A stretch of DNA of 64,000 nucleotides from Acanthococcus lagerstroemiae (Eukaryota > Arthropoda > Insecta > Hemiptera > Eriococcidae): the NCBI GenBank assembly GCA_031841125.1, contig CM063112.1:24640603-24704602 (forward strand), written 5' to 3'. The number at the start of each line of letters is the position of its first letter. The stretch's first letter is position 1. Shown here one piece after another: positions 6,930-15,609 of this stretch. The translations under genes were made by a program, and so were the position numbers. The notes below the pieces were generated by a model. It saw only the letters and a list, made by a program, of their open reading frames with translations, did not search any database and was not told where the DNA came from.

Positions 6930-7679
6930 CTACATTTTGAACATTTCTGTCTTTTCCTCTAATATTTTTTGAACATTTTCATTTGTTTGTGGTAAATTTT
7001 CCTGCAATATTTTCTGAATATTTCCAGTTTTTTGTGAATTTTTCTCCAATATTTTCTGAATATTTTCAGTTGTTTGTGGTAAATTTTCCTCCAATATTTC
7101 TTGAACATTTTCATTTGTTTGTGGTAAATTTTCCTCCAATATTTCTTGAATATTTTCAGTTGTTTGTGAATTTTTCTCCAATATTTTCTGAATATTTTCA
7201 ATTTTTTGTGGTAAATTTCCCTCCAATATTTCTTGAACATTTTCCTCCAATATTTTCTGAATATTTTGATTTGTTTTTGATATATTTTTCAATTCTGTTA
7301 AAATTGCTCCTAATTGGGTAATATTGAAAAGTGAATTCTCGCAGGTGGTAGCCAATCCAACTACCTGCCGCGTAATATTTTTCAGTTCAGTTACAGCTGA
7401 TTGATCATGTTCAGTAATCTTTTTCAGTTGTGGTAAAATACTGCTTGTGTTATCCTTTATATTGTTTATGTACTCTTTCACACCATTAGCATACTCTATT
7501 ATACCAACAGTATAATTTTCATTATTAATGACATTTTTTATACATTGTATTATCATATCTGAAATTTCGCCAACATCTTTTATGACAATTTTCAGAACAG
7601 ACTCTAAGATTTTCCCCGTGTTATTCTGAATTTTTTCAACTGATTCATACAAATAATGATGATTTTTTCTAGTAAACAT
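6930..7679 (-). CDS. Coiled-coil protein with 14/15-residue tandem repeats
   Basis: I do not recognise a family for this 249-aa protein. Residues 1-140 are mostly helical. From about residue 140 to the end there are about seven tandem repeats of 14 or 15 residues (NIQKILEKNSQTTE, NIQEILEENLPQTNE and variants). The Ile/Val-Ile-Leu spacing suggests an elongated, possibly trimeric, coiled coil. There is no signal peptide or membrane segment. It lies between a conserved Polinton protein and the integrase, in the structural half of the element. A fibre or spike-like role is possible but is only inference. The ATG is preceded by TTATAATAA. The repeats are similar at DNA level, so copy number is likely to vary between element copies. 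Confidence 0.65.
   Translation of the reverse strand: MFTRKNHHYLYESVEKIQNNTGKILESVLKIVIKDVGEISDMIIQCIKNVINNENYTVGIIEYANGVKEYINNIKDNTSSILPQLKKITEHDQSAVTELKNITRQVVGLATTCENSLFNITQLGAILTELKNISKTNQNIQKILEENVQEILEGNLPQKIENIQKILEKNSQTTENIQEILEENLPQTNENVQEILEENLPQTTENIQKILEKNSQKTGNIQKILQENLPQTNENVQKILEEKTEMFKM
6945..7260 (-). repeat. 42/45-bp coding tandem repeats in coiled-coil gene
   Basis: The unit is read on the minus strand as AATATTCAGAAAATATTGGA plus a variable part. About seven copies alternate between 42 and 45 bp, preserving frame. Confidence 0.7.
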
Positions 7680-7688
7680 TTATTATAA
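7677..7688 (-). promoter_or_regulatory. Start motif of coiled-coil gene
   Basis: TTATAATAA abuts ATG. The upstream gene's stop codon is at 7683-7685, inside the motif. Confidence 0.45.
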
Positions 7689-8528
7689 GGTTTTTAAATT
7701 TTTTTTGGCTTCTATCAGTTCCTCCCGAATGTTGGTCATTTCATTGAATATTTGTGGATTATGATTACCTGCTTCCCACATACCTTTCAGTATTGTAAAT
7801 CGATCAATTAATTCTTTAGGATCGTTCCAGTATTTATAATCAGTCTGATTGGTATAAATTTTCTTGAGGCCAGAGCCACGATGTGAAAGTATGAGTTCCT
7901 TCTCAATCAACATAGGTTGGATGAAATTTAAATATTTATACCCACGACTACTTTTAATTTGTCCATTCTCAGAACGATAAGATTCTGTACTGAGAATAAT
8001 TTTTTGATAATTTTTCAGGTCTTCATCAGTATAATTTTCAGGTTTTTGCATAGTTAGTAATTCCCATAGTCCTTGTGTTCCTGGATAAAGGGTAGTGTCA
8101 TTACTTAGCTTAATATCAGCACGATCATTATCAGCATAATGATGAACTTCCATGAGTCGTGCATTTCCTATATAATAATCTTTATTTTCGTATCTAATAC
8201 CAAAAGTTGAATCGGTAGGTATTTTTTTATTAGTATAGTAAGACAAATATCTACATGCAAGACTTTGAGACATATCAAATCCTGGTGTTTCCTCTGACCG
8301 TTCATAGGTAATTTCTCTTGGTTTGTCAGCAATCATAGGTAATACTGGTTGTTGTATTACAGGCTTAAGGTCTTTTATTGTATCAATGATTGGTTTATAG
8401 TTTTCTTCCATTTCTAGTTTTCTATTCACTTGACCTAACTTTGCACATTCAATATTTTTTTGTAGAAGTGCACGTTGTTTTACAACAAAATCAATATCAT
8501 TTGAATTATAATCTGTTAGCTTTCTCAT
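7683..8528 (-). CDS. Conserved Polinton-associated protein, function unknown
   Basis: This 281-aa protein resembles a conserved protein repeatedly found beside Polinton ATPases in insects and cnidarians (DUF8207-like; I recall the motif pattern, not a search result). Key features are FGIRYENKDYYIGN, then YPGTQGLWELLTMQKPENYT (about residues 148-167), EDLKNYQKIILST and SSRGYKYLNFIQP. The N-terminal third (1-70) is helical and charged. The C-terminus also looks helical. Its ATG immediately follows the ATPase stop (TAAATG), implying coordinated expression, and the start motif lies inside the end of the ATPase gene. Its position among virion genes suggests a structural or assembly role. Confidence 0.65.
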   Translation of the reverse strand: MRKLTDYNSNDIDFVVKQRALLQKNIECAKLGQVNRKLEMEENYKPIIDTIKDLKPVIQQPVLPMIADKPREITYERSEETPGFDMSQSLACRYLSYYTNKKIPTDSTFGIRYENKDYYIGNARLMEVHHYADNDRADIKLSNDTTLYPGTQGLWELLTMQKPENYTDEDLKNYQKIILSTESYRSENGQIKSSRGYKYLNFIQPMLIEKELILSHRGSGLKKIYTNQTDYKYWNDPKELIDRFTILKGMWEAGNHNPQIFNEMTNIREELIEAKKNLKTL

Positions 8529-8538
8529 TTATAATATA
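8526..8538 (-). promoter_or_regulatory. Start motif of conserved Polinton gene
   Basis: TATATTATAAATG overlaps the final codons of the ATPase gene and matches the TIR gene motif. Confidence 0.5.
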
Positions 8539-9200
8539 AAATTTTCCTCAAATTTGTATTTGAACCTACCATTTTTCTGATCACATTCTTTATCTATAAC
8601 TACAAAGTCATACGGTTTTTGCCAGCAATCATTACATATTGATTTGAACTGATTAAATGTTATGGTCCTAGCATATTCGTTATAAATATGTGTCAGATTG
8701 GTAAGATCTTGTTCAAAAAGAATTAAGTAATTAAAATTATCTCTAATCTGTTGTTTTGGAATTTTTGAATATGTTTGGGATAAATAGTAGCATGAAATAT
8801 CATTATGACGACTCCATGAATAATATTTACCTATTTTATCATGGTTTTCTGTGTAGATATCATCAAAGATTACTACTGATCCTTTTTCTATTTTATTAGG
8901 GTCTGGTAAATCCTCGAGTGATACTGTATGAAATTTTTTGTTTTTAAGTTTCTCGTTTTGCAATATTTGGCGAAACTTTTCATACTTTGGTTGATTAGAA
9001 GTATTTGAACATAAATATACATTATCAGGTAATGGTCTATCCACTAATATAGTCAATAAAACATTCGTTTTTCCAGACCCACTAGGACCACATATACAAC
9101 ATCTCATTATATTAGGAAACACTTCCTTCAATCTACAAGTTGGAACACTATTATCAAAGTTTAAAACTTCAGTCTTATTCTTTATTTTAGTTCGTTTCAT
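8529..9200 (-). CDS. A32/FtsK-like genome packaging ATPase
   Basis: This 223-aa ATPase is of the FtsK/HerA superfamily used by Polintons, adintoviruses and large DNA viruses to pump DNA into capsids. Walker A is GPSGSGKT (residues 38-45). Walker B is VVIFDDIY (109-116). A downstream YYLSQTYSKIPKQQIRDN segment matches the conserved Ser/Gln and Arg-finger region. Length is normal for the family. The ATG lies 14 bases inside the end of the PolB gene and the stop abuts the next ATG, so three genes are tightly packed. Confidence 0.92.
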   Translation of the reverse strand: MKRTKIKNKTEVLNFDNSVPTCRLKEVFPNIMRCCICGPSGSGKTNVLLTILVDRPLPDNVYLCSNTSNQPKYEKFRQILQNEKLKNKKFHTVSLEDLPDPNKIEKGSVVIFDDIYTENHDKIGKYYSWSRHNDISCYYLSQTYSKIPKQQIRDNFNYLILFEQDLTNLTHIYNEYARTITFNQFKSICNDCWQKPYDFVVIDKECDQKNGRFKYKFEENFIL

Positions 9201-12200
9201 TTATTATACAATATTTTTTATAGCCATATGGAAGTGTATTCATTTCATCAATTAAGTATCTTTTATCATCATAAGGAGATAGTGCAATTTTATTGATTGA
9301 TATAGTATACAATTTCAGCTTTTTGGAAACAATTCCATGCACAATTTCCTTAGTTTGCTTGCTATTGAACAAACAGTTTTTGTACATTTCAAATTTCATT
9401 CTTTCTATATTCAATCTTTTAATTCCCTTACACACTTTTTTCTCTTTCGATGTGTCGTTTCTGAAGGAGTACATTTTTGATCTTAGTCCTACCCACTCTC
9501 TTATTGGGATTCCTAAGTATTCATCCTTGAATAATCCTGGAACTTTTTTGTTTACTTGAGGCATCCAATCCATTAAATAATCTGAAGTGTCGTAATAATC
9601 TAGATTCTCTTTTATGTCCTCATAAACATCATCACATTCTATATAAACAATCAATGAATCTGTATCAGTTCCTAATAATCTTATTTTGTCTCCATATTTC
9701 GTTTTTAAAACATTGTAGTAGAACTGGAACATTAATAATTTTGACAACTCCAGAACAACAAACCCCCCAAATATTGGTTTATTCAACTTTACTTTCTTAT
9801 TTTGAATGTGAAGTAAAACAGTTTCTTCATCAAGAACAACTCTTGTTTCAAACTCATTCTGTTTAAGAAATGAGTCTAAAGTAGTCACTATTTGTACTGT
9901 ACATCTTTTTCTAACGTTCTCCATTTGTTTTCCATAGACACTATTATTGAGTAATTTATAGAGATCTTTCTCATAATCATTTTTTGCTTTTTGTCTTAAG
10001 CTTGTATTCTTATCAATATATGGTTTCATCCAAGCTTTTTGTTTGAATCTTATGTAATTATTTATACTCTTTAAAACTATACCTTGTTTCAAGCATTCTT
10101 TCAACATTCTGTAATCAATGAGATAATTATGTTTTGGGTGTAGCGTACTTATTAATTTACTCATTTTTGGTTTATTACCTATTTTTTGTTCAATCAAAAT
10201 TTTTTGAAAATCTGACAATTCTGATTCTCTAGGTACATATTGTTCTGGAAGCATGGGATAATCTTTAAATTTTTCGTGTAATTCTGTAGGAATCTCAAGA
10301 TCAGCTATAAAAGTATATCCATACTCACCATTGTCATCTAGAGCAAGAATTACATCTTGAGTAAAGTCTGATGGTTTATAAGTCAATTTTTCAAATTTGC
10401 TTTCTAAAGATTTCTTTGCTTCGGAATTTTTTGCTTCATTGATTTGATGGGCTAGCAAATTATAGTTCAAGAATTCACCTGTTGGTAATGGTTGACTCAG
10501 AGCCCACCCATATAAATTATTACAATCTAAATATAGAATATAACTGATATGCTTTTTACTATCCCAAATTCCTTTCTCTTTGGCTTTTTCTTTGCTTAAT
10601 TTTATCGTTTTTCTTTCTTTCTCATCGTAAAAGTAACAATTATTAGCAAGAGCGTGTCTATGAGGAATGTTGGAAATCCCTCCTCTTATTCCTTTCTCAT
10701 AAATTTCATAATTTTCTTGATCAGTAATTAGCTCAAGCGATTGTTTCGTGAATTTTAAAGAAGCACTATCTGATAAATGTGGTGCTGAAATATAATATAC
10801 AGGATCTAGTCCATAATGTTTATAACACATTTCCCTAAAATTATCAAAAATATCTTTTGTGAGAATTGTATCTAGTTTCAAGTATAAATCATGATAATCT
10901 CCAAAATTTTTACATCCAAAATATTTGTAAACTTTTTTTGCTTTTGATAAATCGTCATCAGATATATGCTTATTATTTAACATCGAATACCACGCCTTTT
11001 TATCTAATGGTAATTGGTCAGAGAATTTATCATAAGTACTAACCCAGTCATAAGGATAAATCCCCTTCTGTAAAACCAAATGTAGGTCTTCTTTTTTAAA
11101 TTCTCTCAATATATTTTGAAATTTATTATAATTAATCGGTTTTGTCAATTCAGAATCACAAATTTCACATTTTGCTGCATATTTTAAAATGCCCTTCTCA
11201 TTTATTGGTAAAAATTGTCCTTTCCTAATTTTCTGTACTTTTTTACACCTAGCACAAAAACAGTCATTCACTTCTGCTAGATTTTTTACTGCTTGATCTA
11301 AACTAATTCCCACAAAATTTAATGTGTCAATAAATCTAAATTCCATTTCTATAGGTATTTTATCTCCTTTCCTACTTATTTTCAGTTTTTCTCCTTGACA
11401 AGAGGAACATTTTTTTAATATTTTGTCCCAATATTTTCTTTTACAAGTGCAGCAATAAGTGGAATCTCGTTTTACTTCACAATGATCTATCACCACCTTT
11501 TTGGAAAATGTTTTATAATTTTCACAATTTTCTGCAATAATTTTCACATCATGTTTCTCAGAAGGCTCCCTCTCGTTCCCACTAAATAATTTTAACAACC
11601 ATTGTAAAAATATTTTGGAATCGTATTTTAAATTATGAATCAAAATTGGAATGAATCTTGGCATTCTTAAATGCGAGTTGCACTCTCCACAGGCTACACC
11701 ACGAAATTTTCCTGTATAATGATCATGATCTCTAACTTTTTCATTTTCTGCAAGAATCTTGTTACATAAATGACAGTGAGAAGTTTCTTTGAATTTGATA
11801 TCTTCATCTTGTCCCCAAATCATTGGCTTATTAATTCTTCTTATCTTGTTGTATGCGCGAGCATGTTCTATTAACCAAGAATTGAATTGATTCATCAAGT
11901 TTTGTACATTCGAGTCTCTAACCAGCTGTGTTCCTTGTTGGTCAGAATAGAAACAAAAACTGTTAGCAATATGTTTCTGGAGATATTTTGTTGATTTAGT
12001 TTCTTTTTGCATTTTTTCCAATAGACATTCAAAATCCAACGTCACTGTGTATGGATGATATTGTTCTGCCCCATTTGTGCAATATTTTCGAAATTTCTTC
12101 TCTTCATTTGGCATTTCTATATTTTGCTCATCATTTATACAATTTTTTAAATGTTCCTCATATTTTAATTTATCTTTAAATCTTTTATGGCATTTCATAC

Positions 12201-13476
12201 AAATTTCTACATGATGTGTATATTTATGTATTTTTCCTTTTAATAGAGCACTCAAGTTTTTTATCCCAACAATATGATCCTTATACTGTAGTAAATTTAC
12301 ATGGTTTTCACTACTAATTGGTTTATAAATTAAAGAAAATTGACCAATACCCTCTTCATCTTCCTCATACTTATAAATATTGATAGATACACCTAGAAAT
12401 TTTTCATATTTTTTAATATTTTCTGGAATTAAATTAACTGGATATTCCATTTTCAGTTCTTCATATTTCGTGATATCATAATTTGAAACTCGATCTACAT
12501 GATTTGTAACTGAATTCAAAACACTTTCCAACGCATATTCAAAGCATCTAAGATCTTCTTGCTTGAGACACTTAAAATTTCTATTTTGAATATTTTTCAC
12601 ATTAATACAACACTTTTTTGATTGAATAAATTTGGGTAATTGAATATAAGTCCCACCACGTAAAGGGTCATTTTTATCAGATTGAATATTTATTTCAATA
12701 ACTTGATCAAATTTATATTTAGTATTTTGAGCAGTATAACTCTCATACTTTTGTATAACTTCATTTTTTGCTGAGATTAATGCACTTTCAATTGCATTCG
12801 AATCTACTATAATATGATGCTTTGATCGAAAATATGCCTCTTTATCACCTATTTTATCTCCAGTTGTGTGATCTATTTCTATATAGTTTACAACTGCTAT
12901 TAATCCTATGTTTATTGCCTTTTTCTTTTTCATCTCACTTTTAAGCTTTCTACCAAGAAGTTCTGTAATTTTGTCTAAATAAATTCTTAAATCATATTTT
13001 GCAGGTTCGTATACTATAGAGAATTGATTTACCATATTTTTCCAACACCCATCTATCTTTCTCACACTAGGACGAACTATAGGCTCATCAAAACTATCAT
13101 CATCAAAATTAAATTCTTGGAGATACTTTACATTTTGAGATTGTAAGAATTTTTCAATTATTTTAGCTCTAGTTAAATTTTTGTTTCTTTCTCCAACTTT
13201 TTTAATGAGTTCTTTTTTCGTTAATTTATTCAGAATCTCTCTCTCAAAATTCGAACTCTGTCTCTGTATCTTGTCTCTAATTTCCAATAATTCAGATTTT
13301 TTCAACTTAGATACACCTTTCACTCCACAATTTCGCAAATCATTTCTTAAATCTTTTGCTGTTGTTGTTGTCCTTCCATGCTTAGATCTGACATGTCTAG
13401 CATAATTTTTGTATGTAATTTTTTTATTACACTCTATACACATTCTCGGTGCATATTTTTTATTTATCATTTCCAT
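9187..13476 (-). CDS. Protein-primed family B DNA polymerase
   Basis: This is the replicative polymerase of Polintons, which copies linear DNA from a protein primer. Numbered from the upstream ATG at 13521, exonuclease motifs are DFECLL (about 497), NLKYDS (about 630) and YLKLDTIL (about 880). Polymerase motifs are A, LDCNNLYGW (about 995), B, LLNNSVYGK (about 1188), and C, GTDTDS (about 1284). The N-terminus has a C2H2-like finger (CIEC...HVRSKH, 28-48) and SAP/HeH-like helices (about 56-125). A second Cys/His finger lies near 437. A CHLC...DHDHYTGKFRG...CGEC module near 580-610 resembles an endonuclease VII-type zinc site. I prefer the start at 13476 because the promoter-like motif abuts it and the MEMI start matches the TIR gene; 13521 would add 15 residues. 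It overlaps the ATPase by 14 bases. Confidence 0.93.
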   Translation of the reverse strand: MEMINKKYAPRMCIECNKKITYKNYARHVRSKHGRTTTTAKDLRNDLRNCGVKGVSKLKKSELLEIRDKIQRQSSNFEREILNKLTKKELIKKVGERNKNLTRAKIIEKFLQSQNVKYLQEFNFDDDSFDEPIVRPSVRKIDGCWKNMVNQFSIVYEPAKYDLRIYLDKITELLGRKLKSEMKKKKAINIGLIAVVNYIEIDHTTGDKIGDKEAYFRSKHHIIVDSNAIESALISAKNEVIQKYESYTAQNTKYKFDQVIEINIQSDKNDPLRGGTYIQLPKFIQSKKCCINVKNIQNRNFKCLKQEDLRCFEYALESVLNSVTNHVDRVSNYDITKYEELKMEYPVNLIPENIKKYEKFLGVSINIYKYEEDEEGIGQFSLIYKPISSENHVNLLQYKDHIVGIKNLSALLKGKIHKYTHHVEICMKCHKRFKDKLKYEEHLKNCINDEQNIEMPNEEKKFRKYCTNGAEQYHPYTVTLDFECLLEKMQKETKSTKYLQKHIANSFCFYSDQQGTQLVRDSNVQNLMNQFNSWLIEHARAYNKIRRINKPMIWGQDEDIKFKETSHCHLCNKILAENEKVRDHDHYTGKFRGVACGECNSHLRMPRFIPILIHNLKYDSKIFLQWLLKLFSGNEREPSEKHDVKIIAENCENYKTFSKKVVIDHCEVKRDSTYCCTCKRKYWDKILKKCSSCQGEKLKISRKGDKIPIEMEFRFIDTLNFVGISLDQAVKNLAEVNDCFCARCKKVQKIRKGQFLPINEKGILKYAAKCEICDSELTKPINYNKFQNILREFKKEDLHLVLQKGIYPYDWVSTYDKFSDQLPLDKKAWYSMLNNKHISDDDLSKAKKVYKYFGCKNFGDYHDLYLKLDTILTKDIFDNFREMCYKHYGLDPVYYISAPHLSDSASLKFTKQSLELITDQENYEIYEKGIRGGISNIPHRHALANNCYFYDEKERKTIKLSKEKAKEKGIWDSKKHISYILYLDCNNLYGWALSQPLPTGEFLNYNLLAHQINEAKNSEAKKSLESKFEKLTYKPSDFTQDVILALDDNGEYGYTFIADLEIPTELHEKFKDYPMLPEQYVPRESELSDFQKILIEQKIGNKPKMSKLISTLHPKHNYLIDYRMLKECLKQGIVLKSINNYIRFKQKAWMKPYIDKNTSLRQKAKNDYEKDLYKLLNNSVYGKQMENVRKRCTVQIVTTLDSFLKQNEFETRVVLDEETVLLHIQNKKVKLNKPIFGGFVVLELSKLLMFQFYYNVLKTKYGDKIRLLGTDTDSLIVYIECDDVYEDIKENLDYYDTSDYLMDWMPQVNKKVPGLFKDEYLGIPIREWVGLRSKMYSFRNDTSKEKKVCKGIKRLNIERMKFEMYKNCLFNSKQTKEIVHGIVSKKLKLYTISINKIALSPYDDKRYLIDEMNTLPYGYKKYCIINETN
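9198..9210 (-). promoter_or_regulatory. Start motif of packaging ATPase gene
   Basis: TGTATAATAAATG lies inside the last codons of PolB. Confidence 0.45.
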
Positions 13477-13492
13477 TTTATTATATATAATA
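13474..13492 (-). promoter_or_regulatory. Start motif of PolB gene
   Basis: TATTATATATAATAAAATGG decides the start at 13476 over the upstream ATG at 13521. Confidence 0.5.
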
Positions 13493-13521
13493 CTACTATT
13501 TATTCTTTTAACGTAATTCAA

Positions 13522-13680
13522 TTTTTTATTTATCGTATTTCTTCATTACACGCTAATTTATGCACGAAAACAACCAAATAATTAACAAGGTTAGCGCAAT
13601 CAATTAAATGATAACACCATCATGGCATTGAAAAAAATTATACATGAATCGAATCTATACGGCGATGATAATTTATTCAT
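13522..13680. other. AT-rich spacer upstream of PolB
   Basis: No gene or repeat is seen. This stretch separates the PolB promoter-like motif from the GC-rich structured block. Confidence 0.4.
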
Positions 13681-14340
13681 AAATATGAGAGTGCTATGTT
13701 TGCATTTTCAAACTCATATGTAATGTTGGTTACGGGCTTCGTAAGTATATATACAAATTTTAAATAACACTCTATCGGAGCTAGGAGCTGTACATTAGGC
13801 TTCCTCCCCATATTAGACGGAAGTGCTAAAGAGGGGAAAGGTCCGTACACCTCACCTAGGCTAGTTCCCCTCGGGATAACAAACTGTAACCGTGACTGAA
13901 CAGCAGCGTCACGGCGGCAAATCAAAAGTGTTATCTCGGGGTCGACGATGTCGAGTTACTAAGTCTCTGTAATCAGCGCTGATTAGGTAGTAACATTCAA
14001 TGCAAAATAAATAAAAAAAAAACGCTGTACTAGATCTCTGACGTACTCCGATGGCGCGGGTGCACACGCGTCGCTGGGTGCTTGGAGGTCGAACTACAGT
14101 GAAAAAAAAAAAAAAAAAGATAACACCGGGTTTAGACTCGCGTACTCTGAGCTGATATGAAGCCGGCCATATCAGTCTCGGATGCGTGAATCGACGGCCT
14201 TGGTGGAAAAAAAAAAAAAAAACTCTCAGAGTTTCCACAGCCTCCCGCGGACAAAAAAAAATGCAAATAAAAATTCAGAGCGTTCGCGGGGGGCAGTGGT
14301 TTTGCAAAATTTTCTCGTGAGTTTTTTCGCATTTTCCAAG
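13681..14340. other. GC-rich, hairpin-rich non-coding block with homopolymer spacers
   Basis: This is the only long interior gap of the Polinton and its composition differs sharply from the AT-rich genes around it. Perfect inverted repeats are at 13831-13872 (GAGGGGAA/TTCCCCTC), 13890-13914 (CCGTGAC/GTCACGG), 13971-13984 (AATCAGCGCTGATT) and 14152-14175 (CTGATATG/CATATCAG). Runs of A at 14013-14022, 14102-14118, 14207-14222 and 14253-14261 separate modules of about 40-90 bp. On the minus strand each module ends in a T run, the form of a Pol III terminator. Candidates are structured small RNAs, a packaging or replication signal, or a captured foreign fragment. ORFs across it are short and unconvincing. 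Confidence 0.55.
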
Positions 14341-14341
14341 A

Positions 14342-14368
14342 GATTTCAAATAATTTTTGTTTGAAATC
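14342..14368 (-). terminator. Hairpin abutting the stop of the 138-aa gene
   Basis: The arms GATTTCAAA and TTTGAAATC (9 bp, perfect) directly follow the stop codon at 14369-14371 in the direction of transcription. The same arms occur in both TIRs (1141-1167 and its mirror). Confidence 0.5.
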
Positions 14369-14785
14369 TTAATAATCTATATTTTCTATTTCTCCATTTT
14401 TAAATGTAATATTTTTTTTAGTTATTTTTTTTAAAAGTATTAGCATTTTAATTTTTTTTATATCTTCTTTACTTTTTCCCGTTCTAATAGCAAATGTTTC
14501 TATCATTGTATCATTAATATTTTTTCTTGAAATATTTTGATTTTCTTTTCGTTCTTTAGATTTAAATGTCTTTCTAATATCTTCTACAAATTCTTTCTCG
14601 CCTTTTTTTTCTAAATCTTTATAAAATTCTTTAATTTTATTTTCAGGAATAAAGTCATAAACAATATTTTCCATAAATTTATATAGATCTGTTTCCAAAT
14701 AAATATTAATATATTTAAAACATTTAAGGAATTCAATGTTTTTTAATTCGCAATGATAATTTTTAAAAGTGTTATTCATTTCCAT
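14369..14785 (-). CDS. 138-aa lysine-rich orphan protein
   Basis: I do not recognise this protein. It is strongly charged and lysine-rich with mostly helical predicted character (for example KIKEFYKDLEKKGEKEFVEDI, then LILLKKITKKNI near the C-terminus). An upstream ATG at 14824 would add 13 residues. I prefer 14785 because it reads MEM like the PolB and TIR-gene starts and is preceded by the element's AT-rich motif. It sits just inside the right TIR boundary, downstream of the right copy of the 261-aa gene, and uses promoter-like sequence supplied by the TIR. The left side has no counterpart. It ends at a perfect hairpin. Confidence 0.55.
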   Translation of the reverse strand: MEMNNTFKNYHCELKNIEFLKCFKYINIYLETDLYKFMENIVYDFIPENKIKEFYKDLEKKGEKEFVEDIRKTFKSKERKENQNISRKNINDTMIETFAIRTGKSKEDIKKIKMLILLKKITKKNITFKNGEIENIDY

Positions 14786-14801
14786 TTTTATTATTTTTAT
14801 A
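14783..14801 (-). promoter_or_regulatory. Start motif of 138-aa gene, partly within right TIR
   Basis: TATAAAAATAATAAAAATG spans the TIR boundary at 14789. It also forms one arm of the hairpin after the right TIR gene. Confidence 0.4.
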
Positions 14802-14821
14802 TGAAAAATCATATAAAAATA
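14792..14821 (-). terminator. Perfect hairpin directly after the right TIR gene
   Basis: Mirror of 2129-2158. Here it lies between the 261-aa gene and the 138-aa gene and may separate their transcripts. Confidence 0.5.
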
Positions 14822-14823
14822 CA

Positions 14824-15609
14824 TTATTCATTTTCTTGAACTAATGTGGTTATGAAAGGTTTACTATTTTCAGCTTTCCATTTTTCAGAATCATTAAACA
14901 TAGCTTCAACAATTTTTGAGACTTCTTTATCTCTACCTACACATAAAGAGTTCAAATTAGATTCTGTTGGAACAATATAATTTTCAATACAACATGCTCT
15001 ACTCTTTTTTAAAGAACCTACTACGTTTGATACAAAAGTAGGACAGAACACAAGCATAGAATACCATAAATCTGACATTACACCTCGTGTTTTACTATAA
15101 ACTGTTTTAAATTCTTTTCTAAACTTTAATAAATTCTTATCAAATTCTACCTGAAATACACCTCTAGCTGTAAGTTGGATTGGTTCTTTATGTAGTGGAT
15201 GATTCTTTTCATCTAGAAACACTAAGAGATACTTACGTGCTGAAATATAGTCTGTATCTCCTTTTACCCAATAACCAGCAAAAGAGTAATCATTTCGAGA
15301 AAGTCTGATAAGTTTAAGTTGGCGTCTAATGATTAAAATACGATTTTTATCAATAATCCTACCTTGAATTGATCCATCTCGAGTCTCAATTGTGTGCGGT
15401 TTTGTATTTACAAAATGTTCTACACAGCTGGCATCTGAACATGACTCGTTGCAACTTTTTCTCCACTCACAAGACATCAAATTTTCATTAGACATCCAGA
15501 GGCCTACAGGTTCTTGATTAATCACTTTCACTGATGGTATCTTTTTAGATACACAGTGTGTAGAGTCATCAAAATTAAAGTTATTGCTTTTACTTTCAAT
15601 CATTTCCAT
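14824..15609 (-). CDS. 261-aa TIR-encoded protein of unknown function, right copy
   Basis: The protein is identical to the one encoded at 1341-2126. It is read inward and, unlike the left copy, is followed by a further gene in the same orientation. The cysteine cluster and start context are as described for the left copy. Confidence 0.75.
   Translation of the reverse strand: MEMIESKSNNFNFDDSTHCVSKKIPSVKVINQEPVGLWMSNENLMSCEWRKSCNESCSDASCVEHFVNTKPHTIETRDGSIQGRIIDKNRILIIRRQLKLIRLSRNDYSFAGYWVKGDTDYISARKYLLVFLDEKNHPLHKEPIQLTARGVFQVEFDKNLLKFRKEFKTVYSKTRGVMSDLWYSMLVFCPTFVSNVVGSLKKSRACCIENYIVPTESNLNSLCVGRDKEVSKIVEAMFNDSEKWKAENSKPFITTLVQENE

Noticed and set aside
6959..7321. Long ORFs in other frames across the coiled-coil gene
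   Set aside because: Shadows of the repeat-encoding DNA. The 249-aa frame has the start motif and heptad-like pattern.
13677..14332. Short ORFs in the GC-rich block
   Set aside because: They run through homopolymer tracts and hairpins and show no recognisable protein.
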